64,000 bases of DNA, from assembly GCF_028372415.1 (NCBI RefSeq), contig NC_092877.1, positions 388,690,342-388,754,341 of the forward strand. The letters run 5' to 3'. The position numbers and the translations under genes were made by a program. Below, in pieces: positions 9,426 through 30,791 of this stretch. The number at the start of each line of letters is the position of its first letter. Within the stretch, counting starts at the first letter, position 1. The DNA comes from Notamacropus eugenii (taxonomy: Eukaryota > Chordata > Mammalia > Diprotodontia > Macropodidae). The notes under the pieces were generated by a model. The model ran no database searches and was not told where the DNA came from. It saw only the letters and a program-made list of their open reading frames with translations.

Positions 9426-10985
9426 ATCTCACCTCCTCCTGAAGTCCATCAAGGACCCCTCCCCCAGCACTTCCTCTCTGGGCTCTGCCCTCAGCCCTGG
9501 CCCATCTGTCTTGTGTTTATAAAGCCTTTTGTCTTGTATCCCAGCTGAGCTGACAGGAAGTAGAGCTGCCCTACCCCCCACAGTAGAGGACACATTTACT
9601 TGCTTCCTACTCTGCCAAAAGTCTTTAGAAAGGCAATATTTCCCTCATTGTGAGATACAGTAAGAGTCCCACCCCATTTGCTAAAGAAGACAACCCACAG
9701 ACACTCCTGGAGTGCCTCCTAGGGATGTGGTGGGAGCTGGGAGGGAAAGGCCTGGCCAAGTCCCCATTCCTCCAGGACAGCTACATGGATCTTGGGTGCT
9801 GCTTTTTGTTGAGGAGAGTTCTTCACTGGGCACTCTTCCTTACCAGAAAAAGAGAGAAGAGGAAAAGACAGGGGAGGAAGGAGAGAGAAAGAGGGAGGGA
9901 GGAGGAGAGAGAGAGAGAGAGAGAAAGAGAGAGGGAGGAAGGGAGGGAGGGGGAGAAGGAGAAGGAGAGGGAGAGGGAAAGGGAGAGAGGGCAGGAGTTC
10001 TTAGGTAAAAGCAGACATTTCTCCTCTGGTTTCCATGGAGATATTTGCTCCTTGGTCAGGATTTACCAGTCAGTACCTCACACAGAAATGCAGTGGAGGG
10101 CCTTGGAAAGACTAGAGGATGTGGGGATGCCCTGAGATCTGGAGGCCTCACTATGAGGAGTCAGAGGCAGCCCACAGAAGTCTTGCCCAGGCCTATGTCC
10201 CTCCTGTCTGTGCTATCTCTCTGGCACCTCTGACCAAAGGCTTGGGGTTTTACGGGTTTTTTCTCTTTTGTCTTCCACACTGAAGAGTGAGCTCTGCACT
10301 TAGAGGTCAGATAAGACTGTTATGCACTGAGGCTTGACTGTCTTGCCTCAGAGGGAGGGTTCTCCAAGATTGCTTTCCACAGTGGGGTGGGGTAGGGGTG
10401 GGGGCTTCCAGAGAATAGCGCTTGTACTTCTTCTCCCAGTTGTCTGGGCTCCTAGGGAGAAGGACTGTGTTTCCTCTCCAAGGGCAGGGATTTTCCTCCT
10501 AACCTTCCTTGTTCCTGAAAGCTCAGAAGAAACCTATTACTTTTTTGCTGGTACCCTTGTCTAAGGAACTGTAAGGATCAGAGAAGGACACCAGAGGGTG
10601 CCAGAAACTCACTATAGGCCTTATGCATCCAGGTTGTTGGAGAGCTCTCCAAGGTGCTGAGAATTAGCATTAATCCTGGAAGACTTGTAGCAGCTTGGCC
10701 CTTCCAGTACCTGGGCTGATTGTTGGCGCCATGGAGAAACTCAGGCAGGCGGTTCCACAGCCAATCAGATAGAGCAGGACAGTCAGACTGCTGGAAAGGA
10801 GGACCTCCTCGGATGACACCCGCAGGACTCCCTGAAGCAGAGAAAGCCCTTGCTGGGGGAAGTGAGGGAGTGGATGGGGAGTAGAATATGGAAGTAAAGG
10901 GTCTTAGCATTATCTTGTATCTTCTTCACTCACCAGACCCCCTGGAGTAGCATGGAGTTCAGCTGTGGCACCACAGTTATGGAAG
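9426..10985. other. Intergenic, no gene seen
   Basis: Between PIMREG and AIPL1. Mostly unique sequence apart from a purine run at about 9848-9990 (GAGA/GGGA units). No exon with splice sites or recognisable protein is seen on either strand. Confidence 0.6.
9848..9990. repeat. Purine-rich (GA)n/(GGGA)n tract
   Basis: About 140 bp of almost pure A/G on the plus strand; long charged open frames over it (KRE/GER repeats) are artefacts of the composition. Confidence 0.95.
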
Positions 10986-11232
10986 GACATCTGATAATGG
11001 CCAACATTCACAAAGGCTATAAGGTTTGCAAAGCATTTCGCATCTGTCCTCTCACTTGGTCCTCACAGCAACCATGGGAAGCAGATGCCGCTATTATTCC
11101 CATTTTACAGACGAGGAAATGCAAAGTGGGAGCTTAAGTGATTGCCCAGGGTCACACAAGGTAGCATTTGAGGCAGGTTTCCGGCTGGATTCTTCCTGAT
11201 TCTAGGATCAGCACTCTACCCACTGTCATGCC
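10986..11232 (-). repeat. MIR/THER-type SINE
   Basis: Reverse-oriented: 'cccattttacagacgaggaa', then 'gcccagggtcacacaaggta' and the tRNA-like 3' end near 11,200-11,232. Confidence 0.8.
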
Positions 11233-11514
11233 CCCCCAGTTGCTTCTTGATAAGATAGACAGTGCATGGTGCTTGGGGAGGGCAGTAGGGAGACGGAAGG
11301 ACCTTGAGTACCCCACGGATGATAAGCTAGGGGAGGGGAAGCCTCAGGAGGCACATTCAGGTAGGCTGGACTACCTCAGATGTGCCGGGGCTTTGGAGGT
11401 GTTCGAGCTGCTGGGCCACTTACTGACTCTGTGGGAGCAGGGGCTCCTTTCAGCTCTGGGTCAGGCTAGGTGAAGAGCCCTCAACCACAGTCAACGAACT
11501 TGGTAGTTTTCCCA

Positions 11515-11700
11515 AGTCTGCTAGATATATTTCAATGTGATCGGTTTCCTTTGTAGTCCTGTGTATTTTATGTATTACAAACATGATTCTGAGCAGGGGT
11601 CCATAGGCTTGAACTGGCTGCCTCCCAAGGGGTCCACGACATACAAGGTGATGTTTCTTAACCAGGGAGTTAGGACCCCATGCTCTAGAGGGTCTTTCCA
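11515..11700 (-). repeat. Dispersed repeat family B ('ggggtccataggcttg')
   Basis: A-T-rich fragment with 'tgtattttatgtattacaaa' and 'caggggtccataggcttg', ending near 'tttcttaaccagggag'. The same family gives the fragment at about 48,065-48,137 ('cattcttaacttggggcccat'), in the same orientation once end blocks are compared. Confidence 0.45.
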
Positions 11701-12439
11701 AGGTTAGTGAACCTCATTCTCTCTGTCACATTTTATGTTCCAGACAAAGTGAATGACATTTCCTTTTCAGGTGCCTTACTCCATTGTTTGTAGTCTTCAA
11801 GGAGCTCTATGTCTAATGGGGGAGACAATGTACAAACAATTAAGTACAACCAAGATCTCACAGGATAAACTGGAGATGATCCCCAAGGGTCAGGAACTAT
11901 AATTTTTTATTTCTTTTCCACACCTCACCCCCACTTAATCTTTGACTAGGGGTATCAGTTAGATGGCTGTCCATGGTGGGACACAGAAGAGTGACATATT
12001 TTAAGTATCAGGGTCCTAAATGCATCTGTTCTACCCTAGATCCACTTTCCAGGCAGTGTGTGGGCATTTATTTTGTGATAAGTCAAACCGCCATTACAGA
12101 GAAGTCTCAAAGTCTCAGTGGACAATAATGTCCAGGGGTAGAGGAATTTCCCAAACCCAAGGTCAGGCTCTCATGACTAGTGAGTGAGTGAGTGAGTGTC
12201 AGCTGGGCTAGCCCACTCTGCCTAGCTCAATCAGATCATGCTTCCCATACCATCCACAGGCCATGGTCCACTTTCTATCCTTGTCCATCTCTGGGCTCAG
12301 CAATGCAGGGGTCCTGCTCAGTGGGTGCCTGACTTTGAGTGCATGGCCTTTGTCAGGATTTTGTCTCTTCCTCTAGAAAGCTTCCCCTCTTGGAGTGCTA
12401 AGACCTATGTGGGCTGCTTCAGAGGACAAATCCCAACCC

Positions 12440-12575
12440 TCCCTCTTCATGCATTCATGCTAATCTTCCTGTAATCAGAGCTGGATTAGCACAATCATCC
12501 AGCTGGCTGATAGAAAGCAGATAGTGCCCTTTTCATTGCTGTCCAACCTTACCAGCTGACAGAGCCCCACCAAGC
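12440..12575 (+). promoter_or_regulatory. AIPL1: Proximal AIPL1 promoter with CRX/OTX-type sites
   Basis: Within 120 bp of the ATG are GCTAATCTT (12,459-12,467), GTAATCAG (12,471-12,478) and GGATTA (12,483-12,488, a perfect TAATCC on the minus strand). The cluster fits binding by CRX, known to drive photoreceptor genes including AIPL1. 'CAGCTGAC' at 12,553-12,560 resembles half of an NRL site. No TATA box is seen. The transcription start is not defined from sequence. Confidence 0.5.
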
Positions 12576-22568
<9,993 letters not shown>

Positions 22569-22845
22569 GCCTGGACAGGGCCCCCAGTCAGGGGTCTCTG
22601 TAGCCTGCTGAGGCTGTGCTGAGTGCACCAAGGTGGGATGGGCCTAGGGGTTGGGCCTACCGACCTGACACACAATTGGGCCATTGTGTGCGGTGTTTGA
22701 AAGTCAGAGGGTCCCAGGGAGCATGCTTGCTCTGGCCTTGCTCCCCTGGAGCACCCTACCAGGCCCTCCCTGGGCTGGGCCAGCTCTCAACACTCTGTAG
22801 TACATTTAGAAATAAAAATAGAAATAAAAACGAAACCAGTTCTCA
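22569..22845 (+). terminator. AIPL1: AIPL1 3'UTR and polyadenylation signals
   Basis: Short 3'UTR with two AATAAA hexamers at 22,811-22,816 and 22,823-22,828, followed by a G/T-rich stretch. Confidence 0.85.
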
Positions 22846-23261
22846 GGCCTCTTGTTCTATGACTGTGTCCAGAACTCAGAGCTCTCTGACACCCCTCAGC
22901 AACCTGCTCTAGAAGGGCCTCTTCTCACTCTTTTCCCCATCTCCATGGGTTCTCTGGGCTTGGGCCCATTCCACAGATCACTGAAAGACAGTGACCGCCC
23001 TACCCTACTCTGGGTGACCTTGGGCAGGGAGGCAGGTCCTCCAGGAATTCCTGACCTGGTTGTGCCTACAGAAAGTTCAGAGAAGAGATAGTCAGAGAAG
23101 GCCTGGGGCAGGGCAGGAGCAAGGCTGCCTTGGGAGTGAAAGGCTGGAAAAGCACTTTGTGCTGAGCCCTGGGGATACAGATGGAAAAGTCAGACAGCTC
23201 CTCCACTCAGGGAGCTCTCATTCCAGTGGGGGAGGGCCAGCCATCTAGAGAAGGACAAAAT

Positions 23262-23368
23262 TAGAATCAGGTAGACCTGGGTTTGAATCCTGTCTCAGAC
23301 ACCTAGGAGTTAGTGATCCTGGCAAATCACTTGACTACTCTCAGTCTCAGTTTCCTCATCTGTAGAAT
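23262..23368 (+). repeat. MIR/THER-type SINE (truncated)
   Basis: Sense: 'gggtttgaatcctgtctcag', 'cagtttcctcatctgtagaa'. Confidence 0.75.
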
Positions 23369-23371
23369 GGA

Positions 23372-23606
23372 GAGAATGGGCAACTAGGTGGTGCAGTTGC
23401 TAGAGTGCTGGACCTGGAGTCAGGAAGACCTGAGTTCAAATTTGACCTCAGATACTTAATAGCTCTGTGACCCTGCATTTGTCTCAGTTTCCTCATCTGT
23501 AAAATGAGCTGGAGAAGGAAATGGCCAACCACTCCAGTATCTCTGCCAAGAAAACTCCAGATGGGGTCACAAAAAGTCAGAGATGACTGAACACCAACAA
23601 CCAAAT
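23372..23606 (+). mobile_element. tRNA-RTE SINE
   Basis: Starts 'gggcaactaggtggtgcagt', has the B box 'gagttcaaatttgacc', and ends 'gatgactgaacaccaacaac', nearly the same as the RTE end at 48,741-48,755. Confidence 0.88.
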
Positions 23607-24574
23607 GGGGATGGTAAGAACACCTCCCTCCCAGGGTGACTATGAGGACTGAAGAAGTAGTTTACCTATGTCGAGCACTTTGCAGACCCTTAAAAGGCTC
23701 CCAGGCTCTGTGGTCTTTAGGGTCCAGTGAGCTGTGGATGGGGGTCTGTAGATGGGGGTCTGTGGGTTGGGATCCGTGGATGGGAGGGTCCATGTCCTTT
23801 GACATCCATCACTTCCATGGATACTACCACACCCCCTGTACCACTGGATAGCCCAGCGATTCTGAAGGAGGATTTTCTTTTCAGGCCCTCACTAGATGTG
23901 GTCACTGGGGGTGTGGTTGGTCAGCAGCACTGTCCCAGGCAATTGTCTCATCTTTACAGGGGTTGATGACAGCTGCAGGGCTGGACTGGAAGCAGAGCAA
24001 GCTGCCTAGGGCTGCTCTGTTCTTGGGGCTCTTGCCCTCAGCGTCTGAGGCAGGGTGGTGATAGTTGTTTGACCCACTGAGGATAGAGGATAGACCCTCT
24101 CCTGACTCTTCACTGGGATACTCATCTTTCACAGAAGGTTTCCTGGGGAAGGGGGCAGGGAGAGGGGAGGGACTTGAACTTTCAGAGGTATAGGATCCCA
24201 AATAATGGTCCAGCTGAGCCCTCTCAGTGACCCCTCAGTGGGGTCAGATCCCCTCTGAGGGCAGGAGGGGTGAGTGGGGCACTGCCCAGGGCTGGTTCTG
24301 ATGCTCCTTTACTCACAGGTATGGGCTGAATTAAGTAATATATGGGAAGCATACACCATCCTTTGCTTCTGTAGATAATGTTCTGACCCTGGGGAGCACT
24401 GAGCTGTCTGCTCAGCAGGGGGACATGTCCCTTGAATTCATCCAGTCCTCCTCAGTCACACATCTGGGGACTGACTGAATGGACCTAGGACTCTAATAGG
24501 CCTAAAGAGAGGGCAACTCTCATCCTCAGCCTTGTTCAATCTACACCGTCTCACAAGGGTGTAGACCAAAGAGC

Positions 24575-24715
24575 CCTGGCACCGCAGTGTCAGAAACTAC
24601 CATGCAGTAGCTGGGGGACTATGGGAAGACCGTAACCTCTCTGAACCTCAGTCTCCCCATATGTAAAAGAGGATACCTACCCCATGGGCTGGTTATGAAG
24701 CCTGCAGACCCTCAA
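24575..24715 (+). repeat. MIR-type SINE fragment
   Basis: Sense core 'cctctctgaacctcagtctc', 'cccatatgtaaaagaggata'. Confidence 0.65.
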
Positions 24716-27700
24716 CTTTTCACCTATGATCAGGAGGAGATGACTTGCCTCTTGGCAGCCCACCCAGCCTTTTAGTGCTCCTGCTCAGTCCTGTCTGAGC
24801 CAGGTTCTGTCTGTCCTTGATCCTCTCTTCTGTCTACATTGTCTCATTATTCCTCTGGCATCCTCTCACCTTTAGAATTCCAACTCTCAGATCTCTCATA
24901 GGGAGTTCTCTGATCAGCTGAATTAGCGTTCATGGTGGTCAGCTTTTGCCTGGGACTTGGATTTCCTTGACTGAGGAGGAATTGATTGGCTCAGACTCTC
25001 TGGGGTCAGGGCCACCCTCTTGTTCTGCCTCCATGAAAAGGGATCTGATGCACAGTCCTTTTTGGAAGGTGGACCAGAAAGCTATGAAAGGAAGAATGGC
25101 CCTGGGCTGCCAGGGGTGCAAAAGCTCAGAAATCTACATCAACCACCCCCTTGGCTGCGTGTTCCTTCCATATAATCCAAGAGGAGGTGGAAAATTCCAG
25201 TCTCAAAGAAGGAAAATGAGCAATTCCTTGGCAAAGTCAGCCTACTGGAGAGGAGAGGACTGGACCATGAGACCAGAGGCACAGCAAAGGTCTAAGGACA
25301 CAGTAAAGGCGAGACTGGGAACAGAATCTGGGTGTTGCCCTACTCTCCATGAGCTATTGGGACAGTGTGAGTGTTGTGGGAAGGGGAAGGGGAGGGGAGA
25401 AATGGACTTGGTCTGTTTAAACCTAGAGCCTGAGATGGTACCTCGTGGCTTAAACCACTTCCATGTTCCAAGTCCAGAATTTCTTCTGAACTAGAGCTTT
25501 GCATATTCAGCTGCTTACAGGACATCCTCTTGGAATTCCTACTGGCACCTCAAACTCAACATGTCCCCAGAGAAACCCAGTACCCTTCTCCTCTTCCTCC
25601 TCCTCTCCTTCATCCTTCCATGGCAGGGGGTAGGAGTACCTTTGAATAGTGCTCCATCCCAACACTATCAGGGAGTTAATCTGTATCACTGGATGGTCTG
25701 ATTAACCTTTTGTTAAACCCTGAGCCACTTTGGATCAGAACATAATGGGGCCTCCTCTGGCTTGGACTGGACCAGGAAGATGTTGGGAGACAAGGAGTTT
25801 AGTCTTGGGTCTTATACTAACTCATCTTGTATTCTCTGGCATGCCTTTTTGGTTCTTGTGCCTCAGTTTCTCCTGCTGTAAAACAAAGAAGGCACCTCAT
25901 CATCCTGGAATCCTGGGCTTCCCCTTTTGATGTGGGCACCTGGAAAATAATAAGATATTCTGGCCTTTATCTCTCACTGCTAGAAATGGTTCTCTTGGCT
26001 TCCTCCGTAATCATCAGTTCCTGATGCTGAGAAGTGACAGGTAATTCTTATTACGGTGATGACTCCCCTCAATAAGCTTCTTAAAATAACCTCCAAGGAT
26101 CTGCAAGGAGCCTTCCATCTGAGGATTAATTATGCAGCCCTCTTTTCAGGTGCTCCAGAGGCAATCAGAACAAGGGAAGACAGTTGTCTTTGTTAATTGT
26201 CAGGAACAATCATTGGCACCCCCATCCCAGAGCTTGCCAGTGCTCTGCTGTAATGCATGCCTGGCTGTGGGTTCCTTTCTCAACTCCTTGCTTCAGCAGG
26301 ACCAGAAAGTGCCTCCTTTGTGGGAGAAGAGGCATCTCCTGTTCTCCTGTTCCCTGGCAGCAGAAGGATGCCTCCTTTGAGCAGGGTCACCCATAGTGTG
26401 GCTGGTCTGAGCTGAGTCAGGCTCATCAGTTTAAGGTCTGAACAGGATCCCATCTGCAGCTAAAGTCGGGGACAATCTGTGTTCTGGGTCAGGGGTCAAA
26501 GGGATCCTTGGGAAGCAGACAGACATGGCAGCTGCCTTTGTGGTATCATATATGCAGCCCTGAGAAAATCCCCCTCTTCCCCCATCTCTCTCCCACCCTT
26601 TTATCATTAGTGCCTGGAATTTAGCTATTATAAATGAATTTTGTTGAAGAAAGAGGTTTAGCCTTAATGAGAAAATGTGTAGGGAAAAATGCTGGCTTAA
26701 GTGTTTGATATTATAAGTATAGCTTCCTTGTAAAGTGTGGAATAATCCAAACCTTCTCTTCAGCTTGGGTTGACCTGTGCCCATGACCTTGTGATGTGCA
26801 CAGATTGGCTCTTGGCAGACCTTAGAGGAGGTGATGTTTCCCTAATCCTCCTTCTTTGAATGTATTCACTAAATGGGGGTAGTAGTGGAGGGGTTTGGGG
26901 TCAAATAAACAGCCTGAACACATGAAGTTAATGACAGGCGAAGTGATAACACAGAGTCGGATGCTCCTACATGGGTGTAGAGCAAAGGTTACTAGCTCCA
27001 CTCTGTCCTTTCAGTGCTGCTAAAGTAAGACTTCATTGTCATCTGCATGGCCAGTGCTACCTGCCAGAGGCATGATGGGAAGAGAGGGGAAAGTTTCTAC
27101 TAGTAGCTCTAGAGGAGTGGCTACTGAGGTGGAAACAAAGCAGCTCCAAGTACAGACTTGACCTAGACACTTTGACTGGGTGACTGGCTGGCTGGGGCTG
27201 TGGGGCTGACTCACAAAAGATCTGGAATAACCTTGGGGCTGTGAGTGATCTCCCTAAAGAGGGACTACAGTACAGTTACTTAGTGGGGAGCCAGCAGAGG
27301 ATGGTGCAGCAAAGAAAGAAGATAGCTCACCACAGTTCACTCACAAGTGACTGGAAAAGCAAGGTAGCAGGTCACATTGCCAGACCCAACACATGGCGTC
27401 AGCCGATGCTGAGAAGGAGCGAGGGGTGGTTTCAGAGGCAGAGGAGAGCTGCAGCTGGAATCCAGTGCTCCCAGCATTGTGAGTTCTCCAGGCTGTACAT
27501 ATTCCCTGTATGCCCCATGTATGTTCCCTGTCCCATACATATTCCTGGTGTTATGTAGGAAAGTGTGTACCTGTGTGTATAGAAGTCTTTTCTTTGTTAC
27601 TTACTTTAGCGGTTTGTTTTCACTAAATGCCCTTTGTTTTTGATTGATGCTAACTTTGGTTTAGTATGGCAGAAGAGAACAATTGCTGGGGACTTGCCAG

Positions 27701-29640
27701 CGGGGGTTTTGGGGACTGATCAAAGCAAGGTGTTCTTTGAATGAAGATGTAGCTTCCATTGGCCTCCATTCAAGAAGAGGGGGTTGGGAGTAATGATAGA
27801 CGACCTGGAGCTTCCTCATCTGTAAAATGTTGGAATGGAAAGAGGTCACCTAATCTACCCTCCTCCTCCTCCCCCATTACTTAAGGGGGAAGGAGATTGA
27901 AGTCTAGACAGAAATGGCTCACCTATGGCTACATGGCTAATTAATGGTGATACTGGACTTTGTATCCTTCTCCCCTCTCTAATACTCTGCACCATCCCCA
28001 AATATCCTGCCGCACCTCCCGCCATCCTATCAAACATTCTGAGGAGAGATCCAGCTCACTTGGCCCCCAAGTCATGTGTGATGTGTTTTCTGTGTCCTCT
28101 GTGAGAGCTCCCTCCCCCCAAGTATCTGTGAGTTCCTGAAGGTCTGGGCAGTTCAGCTCAGCTCTTGTCTCAGAGGCTTCAAGTGTCCCAGGGTCCCAAA
28201 CTCTTCCCTTTTCTCTATGTCCCATACAGTGGGGGCTTCGGTGGGGTCTGCTGTCTCTGCCCAGTCCTTCTCTTCTGAATTATTAATAATTATTCTCTAC
28301 TTACTCAGGGGACACATTCACTTCCTTTGAGAGAGAATTTTCTCTTGAAATCAACCCCTCCTAGGACAGTGCCAGTGGTTCCCTCACCTCCCCAGGGTGC
28401 CCCCACTGCCCAGCCTGAGTCCCTCCCCCCACCTCCAGTGAAACCCGACACCCAGACTGACAGACAGGCCACCTGCAGCCTTTGAAACCTGGTGCCAATG
28501 ACAACCCCCTCCTCAACTCCCATCAGCCCTCGGTAAATTGACATGAATGGGGTGACCTTTCACCGTGTTTTTGCCTTGCTCATAAATATTCCAGAAGACT
28601 TTTCTGCAGCCCAGTTCCTGCAGCTATTTTCCTGAAGTAGGGATGGGGGTTACATGACAGGGGGGAGGGGGAAGGGAAGGGAAAAGGGAGGGGGTTCTAA
28701 GTGGGAGCTCCTCTACTGTCTGCAGACATTTCAAAGTCCCTCTTCATCACCCTGACAACTTGGCTTCATTTACATCCATGTGGCCCATCTGTCCTGTTCC
28801 CCTCTCCACGGCCTCTCAAGGACCAGTCACATCCTATGCTCTTGGTCCCTGTGGGAGCTAAGGAAACTGCGCAACCTGGTGGACCCAGGTCTGGGAAGAG
28901 AAGTGACTGCCCAGACTGGAGCTGGTGCAAAGAAATATTCATCAGAATTAGTGGACTCATCTGATGTCTCTCTGAAGGTGGCTTAGCTTCCAAGCCTGAG
29001 CCTGCTTCATTTCAGAAGAAGGCAGACAGTGGCAGCTTGGCCCCAGAATGAGGAGCTAGGGGCCTGGTGAGACTCTGTTACCGTGGTCCTTCAACCTGGT
29101 AACATCCCCGTGGCGTTTGGAGCCCAGGCAGCAAGCTTGCGTCACTGTGTATCAGTGACAGGGGCCAAGGTGCCGGCTGAGGCTGGTTGTGCCTGCATCC
29201 GCCCTGCCACCTGCCTGAGACCCAGCAGCCCTGGGGACAGTTCCCTGGGCCATCCTCAGAAATGCACTGTCCAAGCGCCTGTGCTGCTGAAAAGCCAGGA
29301 AGCTTGAGCCAGCCTCAGCTTTCCCAGAGAGAGCTTCTGAGGTCTGGGGGTGAAGGACAAAATGCGGAGAGCATCATTTGTGATTCCCAGGCTCACCCGG
29401 CTTCCTGGAATGTCTGTACTAGAAAGAGAAATGAGTGACTGACTTACTCTGACTCAAGCTGTAATTCTTTCATTGTACATCTCCAGTGTCCCTCAGGCCC
29501 CGGAAGGAAGTGAGGGGGGCCAGTGGGCTGATACCTGGGGGCTCTTTCCTGGAAGACCCTCTAAGGTGTGGATGAGGAGGGGGAGATAAGACAAATGCAA
29601 CTGAATGAGGACAGAGAGCAGTTCCAAAGTCCTGTCATCC
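24716..29640. other. Unique intergenic stretch, no gene seen
   Basis: Nearly 5 kb with little recognisable repeat and no exon I can support. The longest open frame (24,946-25,494, plus, 182 codons) has no domain, no similarity I recognise and no promoter context. A-T-rich low-repeat blocks at 26,560-26,760 and 28,535-28,640 are noted among the findings. Confidence 0.55.
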
Positions 29641-29744
29641 CTGAGCCAGTCTGTACAGACAGGTGTAGACCAATGATCAGAAATGCAAAATAACTTATCA
29701 CAAGGGACATTGGATGAGGTCAGAACTCTTAGCTCACAAAATCT

Positions 29745-29950
29745 GGGGGACAGTTTCTAGCCATATGACTATGGGCAACTCATTTAACCTCTCAGCCTCA
29801 GTTTCCTTATCTGCAGAATGGGCATACCCATTTTGCATATAGCCAGATAATAACACAACATCCTCTCAGGCCTGAGATGAGACTCAAGCTAAGAAACATC
29901 TAGGAAGTGCTTTACAAATGTCCATGTGCCCTACATTGTCAGTCATTGTT
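29745..29950 (+). repeat. MIR-type SINE
   Basis: Sense: 'atgactatgggcaactcatt', 'cagtttccttatctgcagaa', ending with 'agtgctttacaaatgtccat'. Confidence 0.75.
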
Positions 29951-29989
29951 TAGAAGGAGGGGGTGAGGATGTTCCAAAAACCCTGAAAT

Positions 29990-30560
29990 AAGAAAGTGTT
30001 GGTGAAGTGAGAGAGACCTACAGGGTCAAAGGCTGCAGGCAGGTTGAGGAAAATGAGCACTGTGAAGAGCTCATTGGATTTGGTGACCAAGAGATCTAAT
30101 CACAGGGTCAGAAGCTGGATCTTTAAAGGCTCAGAAGAGGGTGAGAGCAGAGACATCAGGAGGCACCTGGTGTAGATGCCTTCTCAAGGAGTTTAGCCAC
30201 AAAGGGCAAACAAGACATACGATGATAGTTAACAGGGATGGAAAGATCCAAGAGAGGGTTTTATCAGGATGGGGGCGACTCGGGCATGTTTGTGGGGGAT
30301 GACAGAGGGGGCAATCTGTTGGAGGAGACAGGTAGGAAGGGGATCACTGGTGCAGGTAGAGGTTGGTAGGGAGCAAGGTCACTTCATCAAGTGAGACAGG
30401 AGGAGGAGGAGAGAGGGGGAAAGGGGGAACCACAGGAGAATGGCCTCAGTTTTTTCTGTTCAATATAAAGAGAGGGTCTCACCTGAGAGGATGAGGGAAG
30501 TGGGAGCCACAGGAGGCTTGAGGATGGTAAGCTAATTAGGGAGGTGTAGGATTGCCTCAC
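29990..30560. repeat. Probable dispersed repeat family A 3' part
   Basis: G-A-rich, non-coding, with blocks such as 'gggtcaaaggctgcaggcag' and 'gagcaaggtcacttcatcaa'. The resemblance to the end of the family A element is from general style and position before a GA run, so this is tentative. Confidence 0.35.
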
Positions 30561-30573
30561 AGGCCCAATTAAT

Positions 30574-30617
30574 GAGAGAGATAGAGAGACAGAGACAGAG
30601 ACAGAGAGACAGAGAGA

Positions 30618-30692
<75 letters not shown>
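30574..30692. repeat. (GA)n microsatellite
   Basis: About 70 bp of pure GA within a longer GAGACA/GAAAGA context. Confidence 0.97.
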
Positions 30693-30696
<4 letters not shown>

Positions 30697-30791
30697 AAAC
30701 AGGAAGGGGCAGAGTGAAAGAGACAGAGATAGATAAAACACAGATTGGATCTGAGAATCTCTTAGCACACTCCCAGCTCAGATACTCCACA

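Noticed and set aside
9848..9990. Arg/Glu/Gly repeat proteins over the purine run
   Set aside because: Pure composition effect of the GA/GGGA microsatellite.
24946..25494. 182-codon plus-strand open frame in unique sequence
   Set aside because: Longest intergenic frame outside repeats, but no domain, no promoter or CpG island, and no similarity I know. Frames of this length arise by chance in 40 kb of G+C-balanced DNA.
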